From assembly GCF_003148645.1 (NCBI RefSeq), contig NZ_QGGP01000001.1:248001-312000 (forward strand): a stretch of 64,000 bases of DNA. The letters run 5' to 3'. The notes below the pieces were generated by a model. It had not been told where the DNA came from and ran no database searches. It saw nothing but the letters and a program-made list of their open reading frames with translations. Source of the DNA: Xanthomarina spongicola. Its GTDB lineage: Bacteria > Bacteroidota > Bacteroidia > Flavobacteriales > Flavobacteriaceae. Shown one piece after another: positions 1-8,978 of the stretch (the stretch's first letter is position 1; each line of letters starts with the position of its first letter). Both the position numbers and the translations under genes were made by a program.

Positions 1-1169
1 TTTCTAAAAGCTCTAACAACGCTATTAATTTTATTACCATTATTGCTGCAATTGGAGTTGTTTTAGGTTCAGCATCACTATTTATAGTGCTTTCAGGTTT
101 TGCGGGTTTAAAAGATTTTACACTTCAATTTACTTCTATTATAGATCCAGATTTAAAAGCTGAAGCATCAGTGGGTAAATCTTTTTTAATTTCTGAAGAT
201 GAGTTTTCTAAATTGAATAATTTGGAAACTGTCGCATTCTATTCTAAAATAATTGAAGAACGTGTCTTTATTACATTTGAAGACAAAAGCTATCCAAATG
301 GCTATATTAAAGGTGTTGACGAGAATTTTGAAATTGTAAATGCTATAGATTCTGTAGTTGTTTTGGGAAGCTGGATTACTCAAAAAACAAACCAGATAGT
401 TTCCGGATGGGGAATTGCAAATACGCTTTCTTTTGGTGTTTTAGATTATGGAAAGCGTGTAAATATTTATGTGCCTAAACCAGGAAAAGGGCAAATAACG
501 TCAGTAAAACAAGCTTTCAACACTTTTGATGCTGTTAATGTTGGTGTTTTTGATGTGAATGAAAACTTAAACGATAAGTACATTTATGCTCCTTTTGATA
601 TGGCAAGAGCACTTCTAAACTACAAAGAAAATGAAGTCTCTGCTATTGAATTTAAGCTGAAAGAAAACGCTACGGAAGAACAAGCCAGAAAAGAAATTAC
701 GTCTGTTCTAGGAGAAAAAATAACTTTGAAAAATAGTGCTCAATTAAACGATGCACTTTACAAAATGCTCAACACAGAAAATTTAGCTGTCTATTTAATC
801 TTTACACTTGTATTAATTATAGCTTTGTTTAATGTAATTGGCTCCATTATTATGATGATTCTGGATAAAAAAAATACCTTAAAAACGCTTTTCAACCTTG
901 GAGCAACCATACAAAATATTCGGAAAATTTTCTTTCTTCAAGGGAGTTTAATGTCTATTGTTGGAGGGTTGATTGGTTTGGTTTTGGGTTGCCTAATCGT
1001 TTGGTTACAAAAAACGTTTTCTTTGATTATGATTACACAATCTCTACCATATCCTGTGACTTTAAAAGCCGAAAACCTAATAATTGTGTTTGTTACTATT
1101 TCTGTTTTAGGTATTATCGCTTCAAAAATAGCTTCGGTAAGGATTTCTAAAAATCTAGTAGAAAATTAA
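1..1169 (+). CDS. ABC transporter permease, FtsX/LolC-like (5' end outside window)
   Basis: The reading frame is open from base 3, so the gene starts before the window. A GTG at base 87 is internal and is not the start. Visible are the rest of an N-terminal membrane helix (AAIGVVLGSASLFIVL), a long periplasmic domain, and three C-terminal hydrophobic segments around residues 230-255, 280-305 and 325-350 counted from base 87. This is the MacB/FtsX permease layout, as in LolC/LolE lipoprotein-release transporters. Lipoprotein release or another envelope export role is inferred. No ATPase partner is in view. The end overlaps the convergent dusB gene by 4 bp. Confidence 0.85.
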   Translation, partial: SKSSNNAINFITIIAAIGVVLGSASLFIVLSGFAGLKDFTLQFTSIIDPDLKAEASVGKSFLISEDEFSKLNNLETVAFYSKIIEERVFITFEDKSYPNGYIKGVDENFEIVNAIDSVVVLGSWITQKTNQIVSGWGIANTLSFGVLDYGKRVNIYVPKPGKGQITSVKQAFNTFDAVNVGVFDVNENLNDKYIYAPFDMARALLNYKENEVSAIEFKLKENATEEQARKEITSVLGEKITLKNSAQLNDALYKMLNTENLAVYLIFTLVLIIALFNVIGSIIMMILDKKNTLKTLFNLGATIQNIRKIFFLQGSLMSIVGGLIGLVLGCLIVWLQKTFSLIMITQSLPYPVTLKAENLIIVFVTISVLGIIASKIASVRISKNLVEN

Positions 1170-2158
1170 ACAAACTCATAATCTGAAAAAACATCTAAAA
1201 CCTCATCAAAGGCTGCAAATACATCTTTAGATTCGTCGCTTGTTACCATTTTCATTCTATATTCCTTAAAGTTTGGAATGCCTTTAAAATAATTTGTGTA
1301 ATGTCTTCTGGTTTCAAACACACCAAGGGTTTCCCCTTTCCAATCGATTGCCATTTGTAGATGACGTCTAGCAGCATCCACACGTTCTTCTAACGTTACA
1401 GGTTTTAAGTGTTCTCCTGTTTTAAAAAAGTGTTTTACTTGCTTAAAAAACCAAGGATTTCCAATAGTTGCACGACCAATCATACAGCCATCTAGACCAT
1501 ATACGTCTCTCATTTCCATAGCACGTTCTGGAGAATCTACGTCTCCATTTCCAAACACAGGAATATGCATTCTTGGGTTATTTTTTACTTCTGCAATAGG
1601 TTTCCAATCGGCTTCACCTTTATACATTTGTGCTCGAGTTCTCCCATGGATTGAAATTGCAGCACAACCAACATCTTGAAGTCTTTCGGCTACCTCAACA
1701 ATTCTAATAGAATCGTGATCCCAGCCTAAACGGGTTTTTACTGTAACTGGCAAATTGGTGCGTTTTACCATTTCTGCAGTTAGTTGCTCCATTAAGCAAA
1801 CATCTTTTAAAATACCTGCTCCTGCTCCTTTACTAACTACCTTTTTTACTGGACACCCAAAATTGATATCGATAATGTCTGGATTCGACTTTTCAACAAT
1901 ATCAATGGTTTGAAGCATGCTTTCTAAATTAGCTCCAAAAATTTGAATTCCAACTGGACGTTCTTTTTCATAGATATCCAGTTTCATGACGCTTTTTGCA
2001 GCATCACGAATCAAGCCTTCACTAGAAATAAATTCTGTGTAAACCACATCTGCACCTTGTTCCTTGCACAAAGCGCGAAAAGGAGGATCGCTAACATCTT
2101 CCATTGGAGCTAAAAGCAATGGAAAATCTGGAAGTTCTATGTTACCTATTTTTACCAA
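1166..2158 (-). CDS. dusB: tRNA-dihydrouridine synthase
   Basis: This flavoenzyme reduces specific uridines to dihydrouridine in the D-loop of tRNA. The 330-residue protein has the Dus N-terminal motif APMEDVSDPPFR, the tRNA-binding catalytic cysteine in NFGCPVKKV (around residue 100), and the FMN-barrel motifs VTVKTRLGW and SIHGRTR. The later segment FGNGDVDSPE is also typical. Length and motifs fit the DusB group. Its start lies 3 bp after the stop of the M28 peptidase gene upstream on the same strand, so the two are probably co-transcribed. Confidence 0.95.
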   Translation of the reverse strand: MVKIGNIELPDFPLLLAPMEDVSDPPFRALCKEQGADVVYTEFISSEGLIRDAAKSVMKLDIYEKERPVGIQIFGANLESMLQTIDIVEKSNPDIIDINFGCPVKKVVSKGAGAGILKDVCLMEQLTAEMVKRTNLPVTVKTRLGWDHDSIRIVEVAERLQDVGCAAISIHGRTRAQMYKGEADWKPIAEVKNNPRMHIPVFGNGDVDSPERAMEMRDVYGLDGCMIGRATIGNPWFFKQVKHFFKTGEHLKPVTLEERVDAARRHLQMAIDWKGETLGVFETRRHYTNYFKGIPNFKEYRMKMVTSDESKDVFAAFDEVLDVFSDYEFV

Positions 2159-2161
2159 ATC

Positions 2162-3385
2162 TTAAAAGTTGATGTTTGCTTGAATATCTTTTCCGTTTCT
2201 TTTAACCACAACTTGAGTAGAATCTCCAGCCTTGAAAACAGATAATGCTCTCATATAACTCATCATGTCAACAATTGTACTATCTCCAAGTTTAACAACA
2301 ATATCTCCTTTTTGCAAACCTGCTTTTTGCGCTGGTTTGTCTTCGCTTATGCCATCAACTCGCATACCTTCACCATCAAATAAATAATCTGGAACAACAC
2401 CTAAACCAACCTTAAAACGTGGTGTTTCTTCGCTTTCATTCTTCGTTTTTCTAAAAGCTAGCTTTCCACTTTTATCTAGTTCTGTTATGATATCAAAAAT
2501 ATAGTTTGAAATAGCATCCATACCTTCATAATTCAGCTTTTCTGTATCGTCTCCAGGTTTGTGGTAATCATCATGTTGACCAGTAAAAAAGTGTAACACA
2601 GGAATGTCTTGTAAATAAAAAGACGTGTGGTCACTTGGTCCAACACCTGATTCTTGTTCTACCAATTTAAAACCAGGATTTGTAGCAGATAGTGTTTGTT
2701 TCCAACGTGGTGATGTTCCAACGCCATAAACAGCTAAAGTGCTATCTTGCTTTAAACGTCCAACCATGTCCATATTAATCATGTAATTGGCTTTACTTAA
2801 ATCTAAAGTAGCATTTTTAGTAAAATAATTAGAACCTAATAAGCCCATTTCTTCACCAGAAAAAGCCATAAACAAATAGTTATTAGACGTGTTAGCATAT
2901 TTTAGTTTTCCAGCTAAATCTAACATCACTGCTACTCCACTTGCGTTATCGTCTGCTCCATTATGAATCTCTTTTTCACCTCTATGTAACGAACCATCAC
3001 TTCCAAAACCTAAATGATCGTAATGTGCTCCTATAATAATGGTGTTTTCGGCTTGATTATCTATATATGCCAGAACGTTTGTTCCTGTAATAGTAGAATC
3101 TTCAGCAATAGTTACATATTTAACTTCAGCATGTGGTTCGGTTTTAGGCTTAAAGCTAAAAGTTTGGTAAAAACCATTTGTACCTTTTGGTTGTAGTCCC
3201 ATTTCATTAAAACGTTCTACTAGATAGGCTGCAGCTTCCTGCTCTCCTTTAGTTCCTGTTTCTCTACCTTCTAGTTTATCGTCTGCAAGAAATGTAACAT
3301 CTTCTTTTATTCTATTTTCATGTTTATATTCTTGTTTACACCCTAAAAACGATATAAAAAGAACTAGTAACGATATTTTCTTCAT
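2162..3385 (-). CDS. M28-family zinc peptidase lipoprotein with C-terminal PDZ domain
   Basis: A lipobox (FLGC, Cys16) after a short hydrophobic signal predicts a lipoprotein in the cell envelope. The M28 aminopeptidase core carries the zinc ligands and catalytic residues: H121 and D123 in GAHYDH, D145/D146 in GADDNASG, E178/E179 in SGEEMG, D206 in NMDMVG and H253 in SDHTSF. Residues about 325-405 form a PDZ domain (GLQKGDIVVKLGD). The likely role is release of amino acids from peptides outside the cytoplasm; the substrate is unknown. It is the upstream partner of dusB and is divergent from the propeller lipoprotein gene. Confidence 0.92.
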   Translation of the reverse strand: MKKISLLVLFISFLGCKQEYKHENRIKEDVTFLADDKLEGRETGTKGEQEAAAYLVERFNEMGLQPKGTNGFYQTFSFKPKTEPHAEVKYVTIAEDSTITGTNVLAYIDNQAENTIIIGAHYDHLGFGSDGSLHRGEKEIHNGADDNASGVAVMLDLAGKLKYANTSNNYLFMAFSGEEMGLLGSNYFTKNATLDLSKANYMINMDMVGRLKQDSTLAVYGVGTSPRWKQTLSATNPGFKLVEQESGVGPSDHTSFYLQDIPVLHFFTGQHDDYHKPGDDTEKLNYEGMDAISNYIFDIITELDKSGKLAFRKTKNESEETPRFKVGLGVVPDYLFDGEGMRVDGISEDKPAQKAGLQKGDIVVKLGDSTIVDMMSYMRALSVFKAGDSTQVVVKRNGKDIQANINF

Positions 3386-3405
3386 ATTATTAATCTTATT
3401 TTTGG

Positions 3406-3413
3406 CAAAATTA
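3406..3413 (-). promoter_or_regulatory. Promoter -7 element (TAATTTTG) for the M28 peptidase-dusB unit
   Basis: On the minus strand this reads TAATTTTG, an exact match to the Bacteroidota TAnnTTTG element, 20 bp before the ATG. No clear -33 TTG is visible. Confidence 0.6.
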
Positions 3414-3446
3414 TGGAATAAATGCCATTTATTTAAACTTTAATCT

Positions 3447-4556
3447 ATGTCTATGTATTTAAGATTTTTTTATAGCTTATTATTAGTAACATTAATATTT
3501 TCTTGTAAAAACGATAAAACCCAATCTGCTGACGCAAAATCTGGTGCGACAAAATGGGTGGATACTTTAATATATTCAGATGAAGTTCATTTTAAATCTT
3601 TAAAACAAATCACCTTTGGTGGCGATAATGCAGAAGCTTATTGGAGTTTCGATGACAAACAATTAGTATTTCAATCTAACAATAAGGAATGGAATGTAGG
3701 TTGCGACCAAATGTTTTTAATGAATGTTGATGAAACATTTAAAGACAATATGCCTCCAATGGTTAGTACTGGAAAAGGTAGAACCACTTGTGCTTATTTC
3801 TTACCCGATAACAAACATATTATTTACGCTTCTACACATTTAGGTGGTGAAGAATGTCCTGAAACACCTTTACGTAAAAACGGAAAATACATTTGGCCAA
3901 TTTATGATACGTACGACATTTTTGTGGCAGATTTAAAAGGCAATATTGTAAATCAGCTTACTAATGAGCCTGGATACGATGCTGAACCAACTGTTTCGCC
4001 AAAAGGAGATAAAATTGTATTTACTTCAGATAGAAGTGGAGATATTGAATTGTACACGATGAATCTAGATGGTAGCGATGTAAAACAAATTACGTTTGAA
4101 TTAGGTTATGATGGTGGTGCATTCTTTTCGCCAGATGGCACAAAAATTATCTTCCGTTCTTCCAGACCTAAAACCGAAGAAGAAATTAAAGAATATAAAG
4201 ATTTGTTAGCTGAAGGATTAGTGCAACCAACAGAAATGGAATTATATATTTGTAATGCCGATGGTAGCGATTTACGTCAATTAACAGATTTAGGAAATGC
4301 TAATTGGAGTCCGTTTTTTCATCCTTCTGGTGAAAAGATTTTATTCTCTTCGAATTTCGAATCTGAACGTGGTTTTCCGTTTAATTTATACATGATTGAT
4401 TTGGATGGTAAAAACTTAGAGCGAGTAACACATAGCGATACATTTGATGCGTTTCCAGTGTTTTCTAACGATGGTAAGAAATTGATTTTCTCTTCCAACA
4501 GAAATAATGGTGGCGGACACGATACGAATTTGTTTATTGCTGAGTGGCAGGATTAA
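3447..4556 (+). CDS. TolB-like beta-propeller (PD40) lipoprotein
   Basis: The N-terminus is a lipoprotein signal ending in FSC (Cys20). The 369-residue protein contains at least four PD40/TolB-type propeller repeats, recognisable by segments such as SPKGDKIVFTSDRSG, SPDGTKIIFRSSRP, HPSGEKILFSSN and SNDGKKLIFSSNRN. Such propellers usually bind proteins or peptides in the periplasm or at the surface. No enzyme motif is visible. The gene is divergent from the M28 peptidase across 61 bp and convergent with the barrel protein gene downstream, with a 4-bp gap. The exact function is unknown. Confidence 0.85.
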   Translation: MSMYLRFFYSLLLVTLIFSCKNDKTQSADAKSGATKWVDTLIYSDEVHFKSLKQITFGGDNAEAYWSFDDKQLVFQSNNKEWNVGCDQMFLMNVDETFKDNMPPMVSTGKGRTTCAYFLPDNKHIIYASTHLGGEECPETPLRKNGKYIWPIYDTYDIFVADLKGNIVNQLTNEPGYDAEPTVSPKGDKIVFTSDRSGDIELYTMNLDGSDVKQITFELGYDGGAFFSPDGTKIIFRSSRPKTEEEIKEYKDLLAEGLVQPTEMELYICNADGSDLRQLTDLGNANWSPFFHPSGEKILFSSNFESERGFPFNLYMIDLDGKNLERVTHSDTFDAFPVFSNDGKKLIFSSNRNNGGGHDTNLFIAEWQD

Positions 4557-4560
4557 AGAA

Positions 4561-6984
4561 TTAATCTCTTTCTTTAATACGATCTCTTTCTTTAACTTCT
4601 TTTTGGCGTTCGTTAGTTTGTAATATGGTATTACCAAACTTGTACCTAAATCCAAATTTAACGAATCTGTTATCTAAATCTGTGTGGTTATAACTTCGTT
4701 GGTTTAAATATTCTGTAGTTGTTTCAAAATCTCCTAAATTGAATAAATCTGCTGCACTTAATGATATTACAGCTTTATCCTTTAAGATGGTTTTTGAGAT
4801 AGATAACTCAGATTCTAATCTTGCTCCAACATCTCTAAAACCTTGTAAGGCTTCCGATTGGTAGATAAACGTTAAGTTTACAGATAGGCTTCTATCTTCT
4901 AAAAACGAGAAGTCGTTGCTAAGCACACTATAGTTAGACCATTTATCTGCTTCTATAAAACCATTATCTGTGTTTTTTTCTTCTAGTGCGTTATAAAAAG
5001 ACGTTACAGCATACACAAACCAAGAGTCTGTAACATTAAAATAAGAAATAATATCAAAACCATACTCTATGGATTTATCTATATTAACTGGAGCATAAAC
5101 TATCTGGTTAGATAAATTGTCTTGAAGAGGAAGTTCGATAAAGTAATCCTTTTCATTAATATAATATGCCTCTAAGGTTAAAAAATAAGTTACAGAAGAA
5201 CCTATTACATAATGGTCTTTATAAGTTGGTTTTAAATTTGGATTACCAACAACCAACGTATTATCGTTTAAGAAAAAGGTAAATGGATTTAAATCTCTAT
5301 AGTTTGGTCTTACAATACTTCGTTTATAAGTTGTGTAAAAACTAAGTGCATTTTCTGTTTGGTATTTAATACTCGCTGTAGGAAACCAATCTAAATAACT
5401 TTGTTTGTTGGTTTGGTTATAAGTAATTGAGGTGCCTTTTATGTCTGTTTGTTCCATGCGCAAGCCTGCATTTAAGCCCCACTTCCCGAAAGTTTTATCA
5501 TAGTTAGAATATAATGCAAAGATATTTTCGTTATATTTAAAAGCACTTGAATTTGCAGTATTTAAAACCTCTTCATTAGTATTAAAATCATAATCATAAC
5601 GAGTTATATCGCTTTCAGATTGAATGCTTGAATATTTTGATCCAGCATCAAAATTCGATGTATCGTTAATTGGAAGTTTATAATCTAATTGAGCAGTAAC
5701 TATTTGTGTTTTTTGATTGGCATCTGTATTAAATGCTGTAGGTCCAATATAATTATTATTCTGGTCGTAATAGTTGCTTGAAGATTCTTGAAACCTGTTG
5801 TAATCGTATATAGTAAAATGACTATTAAAAGCCAAGCTGCTTTTTGTAAATTGATGAAGATAATCTAAATCGAATCCTAAATTGTATTTATCGTCGTTAG
5901 TTAAATTATCTGCTTCAAATCGAGATTGAAATTCATTATTAGCATCATATATATTGGTGTTATTATCAAGTTTATACTTAAAATAAGGTGTCCACAACAA
6001 GTTTGAAGACACACTTAATGTATTGTTCTCGTTTAATAGAAAATCGAGGTTAAAATTCAAGCTATGAGACTTGGTCCATGTATTTCTATTAGTTGAAGAT
6101 TTCCATACTTCATCAATTTGATTATTAGTATCGAAGTAATAAACACCATCGTCGTTATCTCTATTTATTTTATCGCTTGTATAGCTATAATTAGCAAATA
6201 AGTTGATTTTATCTGTTTTAAAATAATTAATCATTCCAAGGTTGTATCTAGGAAAAACGCCTTGAGTATAGTTTCCAGAAACACTTCCTCTGTATCCTGT
6301 TACCAAGTTTTTGGTCATAATAATATTTAAAACAATGCCACTTTCAGCATCATAACTAGCCGAAGGGTTAGTAATAACCTCAACAGATTTAATAGCATTT
6401 GCAGGAGAGCTTTCTAAGAGTTGCAATAATTCTTCAGTAGATAATTGTACTTTTCTATTATTTATATAAACAGAAGGCGACGAACCTTTTACCATTATTT
6501 GTCCATCTAAAACCAAAACACCTGGAGTGCTTTTTACAACTTGTAATAGGCTTCCTTCAGAAAGAGCCGTGTTCTCAACTCCAAAAACTAATTTGTCTGC
6601 TTCTTTCTTTACTATAGGTTTATTAACAACAATACTTACTTCGTCTAAAGCTTCGTTATTTTCATTTAAAATTATTTCTCCAAGATTTATATCTGTAGAT
6701 GAAGTAACTATAGATTTATAATAATCTGAATAACCAATAAAACTTACTTTTATATTGTAACTACCTTCCTTAATGTTCTTTATTTCAAAAAATCCGTTAT
6801 CGTTTGTGGAGGTTCCTTTAATTGCTGTAGAATCTTTTGCAGACAACAAAACAGTATTGGCAAAATAAATTGGATTGTTATCTTTATCTTTAACGGTTCC
6901 AGTTATAGATATATCCTGACTTAATACTGTAAAAGGTAGTAGTAAGAATAAAAATAAATGTAAGATATTCTGTTTAAAATTCAT
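4561..6984 (-). CDS. TonB-dependent-receptor-like outer membrane beta-barrel protein
   Basis: An 807-residue exported protein (signal MNFKQNILHLFLFLLLPFTV). Residues about 24-105 form a carboxypeptidase-regulatory-like beta sandwich (ITGTVKDKDNNPIYFANTVL). Residues about 120-230 resemble a plug domain, with KSTPGVLVLDGQIMVKG and VEVITNPSASYDAESGI. The rest is aromatic-rich beta strands of the 'outer membrane beta-barrel' (OMP_b-brl_3) family, ending in GFRYKFGN. It probably takes part in TonB-linked transport across the outer membrane. No SusD partner or sigma/anti-sigma pair is adjacent, so the ligand cannot be inferred. An inverted repeat lies upstream at 7029-7047. Confidence 0.85.
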   Translation of the reverse strand: MNFKQNILHLFLFLLLPFTVLSQDISITGTVKDKDNNPIYFANTVLLSAKDSTAIKGTSTNDNGFFEIKNIKEGSYNIKVSFIGYSDYYKSIVTSSTDINLGEIILNENNEALDEVSIVVNKPIVKKEADKLVFGVENTALSEGSLLQVVKSTPGVLVLDGQIMVKGSSPSVYINNRKVQLSTEELLQLLESSPANAIKSVEVITNPSASYDAESGIVLNIIMTKNLVTGYRGSVSGNYTQGVFPRYNLGMINYFKTDKINLFANYSYTSDKINRDNDDGVYYFDTNNQIDEVWKSSTNRNTWTKSHSLNFNLDFLLNENNTLSVSSNLLWTPYFKYKLDNNTNIYDANNEFQSRFEADNLTNDDKYNLGFDLDYLHQFTKSSLAFNSHFTIYDYNRFQESSSNYYDQNNNYIGPTAFNTDANQKTQIVTAQLDYKLPINDTSNFDAGSKYSSIQSESDITRYDYDFNTNEEVLNTANSSAFKYNENIFALYSNYDKTFGKWGLNAGLRMEQTDIKGTSITYNQTNKQSYLDWFPTASIKYQTENALSFYTTYKRSIVRPNYRDLNPFTFFLNDNTLVVGNPNLKPTYKDHYVIGSSVTYFLTLEAYYINEKDYFIELPLQDNLSNQIVYAPVNIDKSIEYGFDIISYFNVTDSWFVYAVTSFYNALEEKNTDNGFIEADKWSNYSVLSNDFSFLEDRSLSVNLTFIYQSEALQGFRDVGARLESELSISKTILKDKAVISLSAADLFNLGDFETTTEYLNQRSYNHTDLDNRFVKFGFRYKFGNTILQTNERQKEVKERDRIKERD

Positions 6985-7028
6985 CTTTCAGTTTGGGGTT
7001 ACAATATAAAAATAGTTTTGAACTTATT

Positions 7029-7047
7029 TTTACGGTTTTACCGTAAA
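7029..7047. promoter_or_regulatory. Inverted repeat TTTACGGT-ttt-ACCGTAAA in divergent intergenic region
   Basis: Perfect 8-bp arms separated by 3 bp lie 45 bp upstream of the barrel protein start and about 54 bp before the lepA -7 element. The dyad is GC-richer than its surroundings and has no U-tract, so it looks more like an operator than a terminator. The binding protein is unknown. Confidence 0.4.
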
Positions 7048-7100
7048 TAAAATATTTTCATTTAGTTAGTTATTAACATTTAAAGCTATTTTAAAACAAT

Positions 7101-7108
7101 TATATTTG
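7101..7108 (+). promoter_or_regulatory. Promoter -7 element (TATATTTG) for lepA
   Basis: Exact TAnnTTTG match 32 bp before the lepA ATG. The -33 region has no clear TTG. Confidence 0.6.
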
Positions 7109-7140
7109 CAAATTAGTTTTTTAGCTAGGATTTAGATTTT

Positions 7141-8937
7141 ATGAAGCACATTAGAAACTTTTGTATTATAGCACATATAGACCATGGTAAAAGCACCTTG
7201 GCAGATAGATTATTGGATTATACTGGTACAGTAACAGAGCGAGAAAAAAAAGAGCAACTTCTAGACAGTATGGATTTGGAACGTGAAAGAGGGATTACTA
7301 TCAAATCGCACGCAATACAAATGGAATATACGTATAAAGGAGAACACTATGTATTAAATTTAATAGATACTCCAGGTCACGTAGATTTCAGTTACGAAGT
7401 GTCTCGGTCTATTGCTGCATGCGAAGGCGCATTGTTAATTGTTGACGCTGCTCAAAGTATACAAGCACAAACAATATCTAATCTTTACTTAGCTTTAGAA
7501 AACGATTTAGAAATTATACCTGTACTTAATAAAGTAGATTTGCCTAGTGCAAATCCAGAAGAAGTAACCGACGATATTGTTGATTTGTTAGGTTGTAAGC
7601 CTGAAGATGTTATTCATGCAAGTGGCAAAACTGGTTTTGGTGTAGATAATATATTAGCAGCCATTATAGAAAAAGTTCCTGCTCCAAAAGGCAATCCAGA
7701 TGAACCTTTACAGGCTTTAATTTTCGATTCTGTTTACAACCCATTTCGTGGTGTAGAAACTTATTTTAGAGTTCTTAATGGTACTATAAAAAAAGGACAA
7801 AACATAAAGTTTATTGCAACTGGTAAAACTTATTTTGCCGATGAAATTGGCACCTTAAAACTCAAACAATTTCCAAGACAAGAAATTAAAGCTGGAGATG
7901 TTGGTTATGTTATTACTGGAATAAAAGAGGCTAAAGAAGTTAAAGTAGGAGACACCTTAACTGATGCTAAAAATCCAACAACAAACGTCATTGAAGGTTT
8001 TGAAGATGTAAAACCAATGGTTTTTGCTGGTATTTATCCAGTTGACACAGAAGATTACGAAGAGTTAAGAAACTCTATGGAAAAATTACAACTTAATGAT
8101 GCTTCTTTGGTATTTACACCTGAGAGTTCTGCTGCTTTAGGTTTTGGTTTCCGTTGTGGATTTCTTGGAATGCTTCATATGGAAATTATCCAAGAACGTT
8201 TAGAACGTGAGTTTGATATGACTGTTATTACAACAGTTCCAAACGTTAGTTACCATGCTTTTACAAGAAAACATCCAGAAGTTCCAGTAATTGTAAACAA
8301 TCCAACCGATTTACCAGATCCTTCTGGTTTAGATCGTGTTGAAGAACCATATATTAAAGCTACTATTATAACAAAAGCCGATTTTGTTGGAAATGTTATG
8401 TCTTTATGTATTGAAAAACGAGGCATGATTACTAATCAAACGTATTTAACTACTGAGCGAGTTGAAATGACTTTCGATATGCCACTTGCAGAAATTGTAT
8501 TTGATTTTTATGATCGATTAAAGACCGTTTCAAAAGGGTATGCTTCTTTTGATTATCATCCTATTGGCATGAAAACATCAAAATTGGTACGTGTAGATAT
8601 TCTTTTAAACTCTCAACCAGTTGATGCGCTTTCGGCATTAATTCATGCAGATAACGCACATAATATTGGTAAAAAAATGTGTGAAAAACTAAAAGAATTA
8701 ATTCCAAGACAACAATTCGATATTCCTATTCAGGCAGCCATTGGAGCAAAAATTATTTCACGTGAAACCATAAAAGCACTTCGTAAAGATGTAACTGCTA
8801 AATGTTATGGTGGAGATATTTCTAGAAAACGTAAACTTCTTGAAAAACAGAAAAAAGGTAAAAAACGTATGCGACAAGTTGGTAATGTTGAGATACCTCA
8901 ACAAGCATTTATGGCTGTATTAAAGTTGAACGATTAA
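7141..8937 (+). CDS. lepA: Elongation factor 4 (ribosomal back-translocase LepA)
   Basis: LepA is a ribosome-associated GTPase linked to translation under stress and ribosome assembly. The 598-residue protein has the G1 motif AHIDHGKST (residues ~10-18), G2 RGIT, G3 DTPGHVDF and G4 NKVDLP. It ends with the LepA-specific C-terminal domain, rich in basic residues ([22 protein letters not shown]). Length and full motif set match the family. It has its own promoter and is convergent with the antiporter gene, with no hairpin terminator visible in the 41-bp gap. Confidence 0.97.
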   Translation: MKHIRNFCIIAHIDHGKSTLADRLLDYTGTVTEREKKEQLLDSMDLERERGITIKSHAIQMEYTYKGEHYVLNLIDTPGHVDFSYEVSRSIAACEGALLIVDAAQSIQAQTISNLYLALENDLEIIPVLNKVDLPSANPEEVTDDIVDLLGCKPEDVIHASGKTGFGVDNILAAIIEKVPAPKGNPDEPLQALIFDSVYNPFRGVETYFRVLNGTIKKGQNIKFIATGKTYFADEIGTLKLKQFPRQEIKAGDVGYVITGIKEAKEVKVGDTLTDAKNPTTNVIEGFEDVKPMVFAGIYPVDTEDYEELRNSMEKLQLNDASLVFTPESSAALGFGFRCGFLGMLHMEIIQERLEREFDMTVITTVPNVSYHAFTRKHPEVPVIVNNPTDLPDPSGLDRVEEPYIKATIITKADFVGNVMSLCIEKRGMITNQTYLTTERVEMTFDMPLAEIVFDFYDRLKTVSKGYASFDYHPIGMKTSKLVRVDILLNSQPVDALSALIHADNAHNIGKKMCEKLKELIPRQQFDIPIQAAIGAKIISRETIKALRKDVTAKCYGGDISRKRKLLEKQKKGKKRMRQVGNVEIPQQAFMAVLKLND

Positions 8938-8978
8938 AACTTTTCTATTATATATTACAGCCTAGACATTAGAACTGT

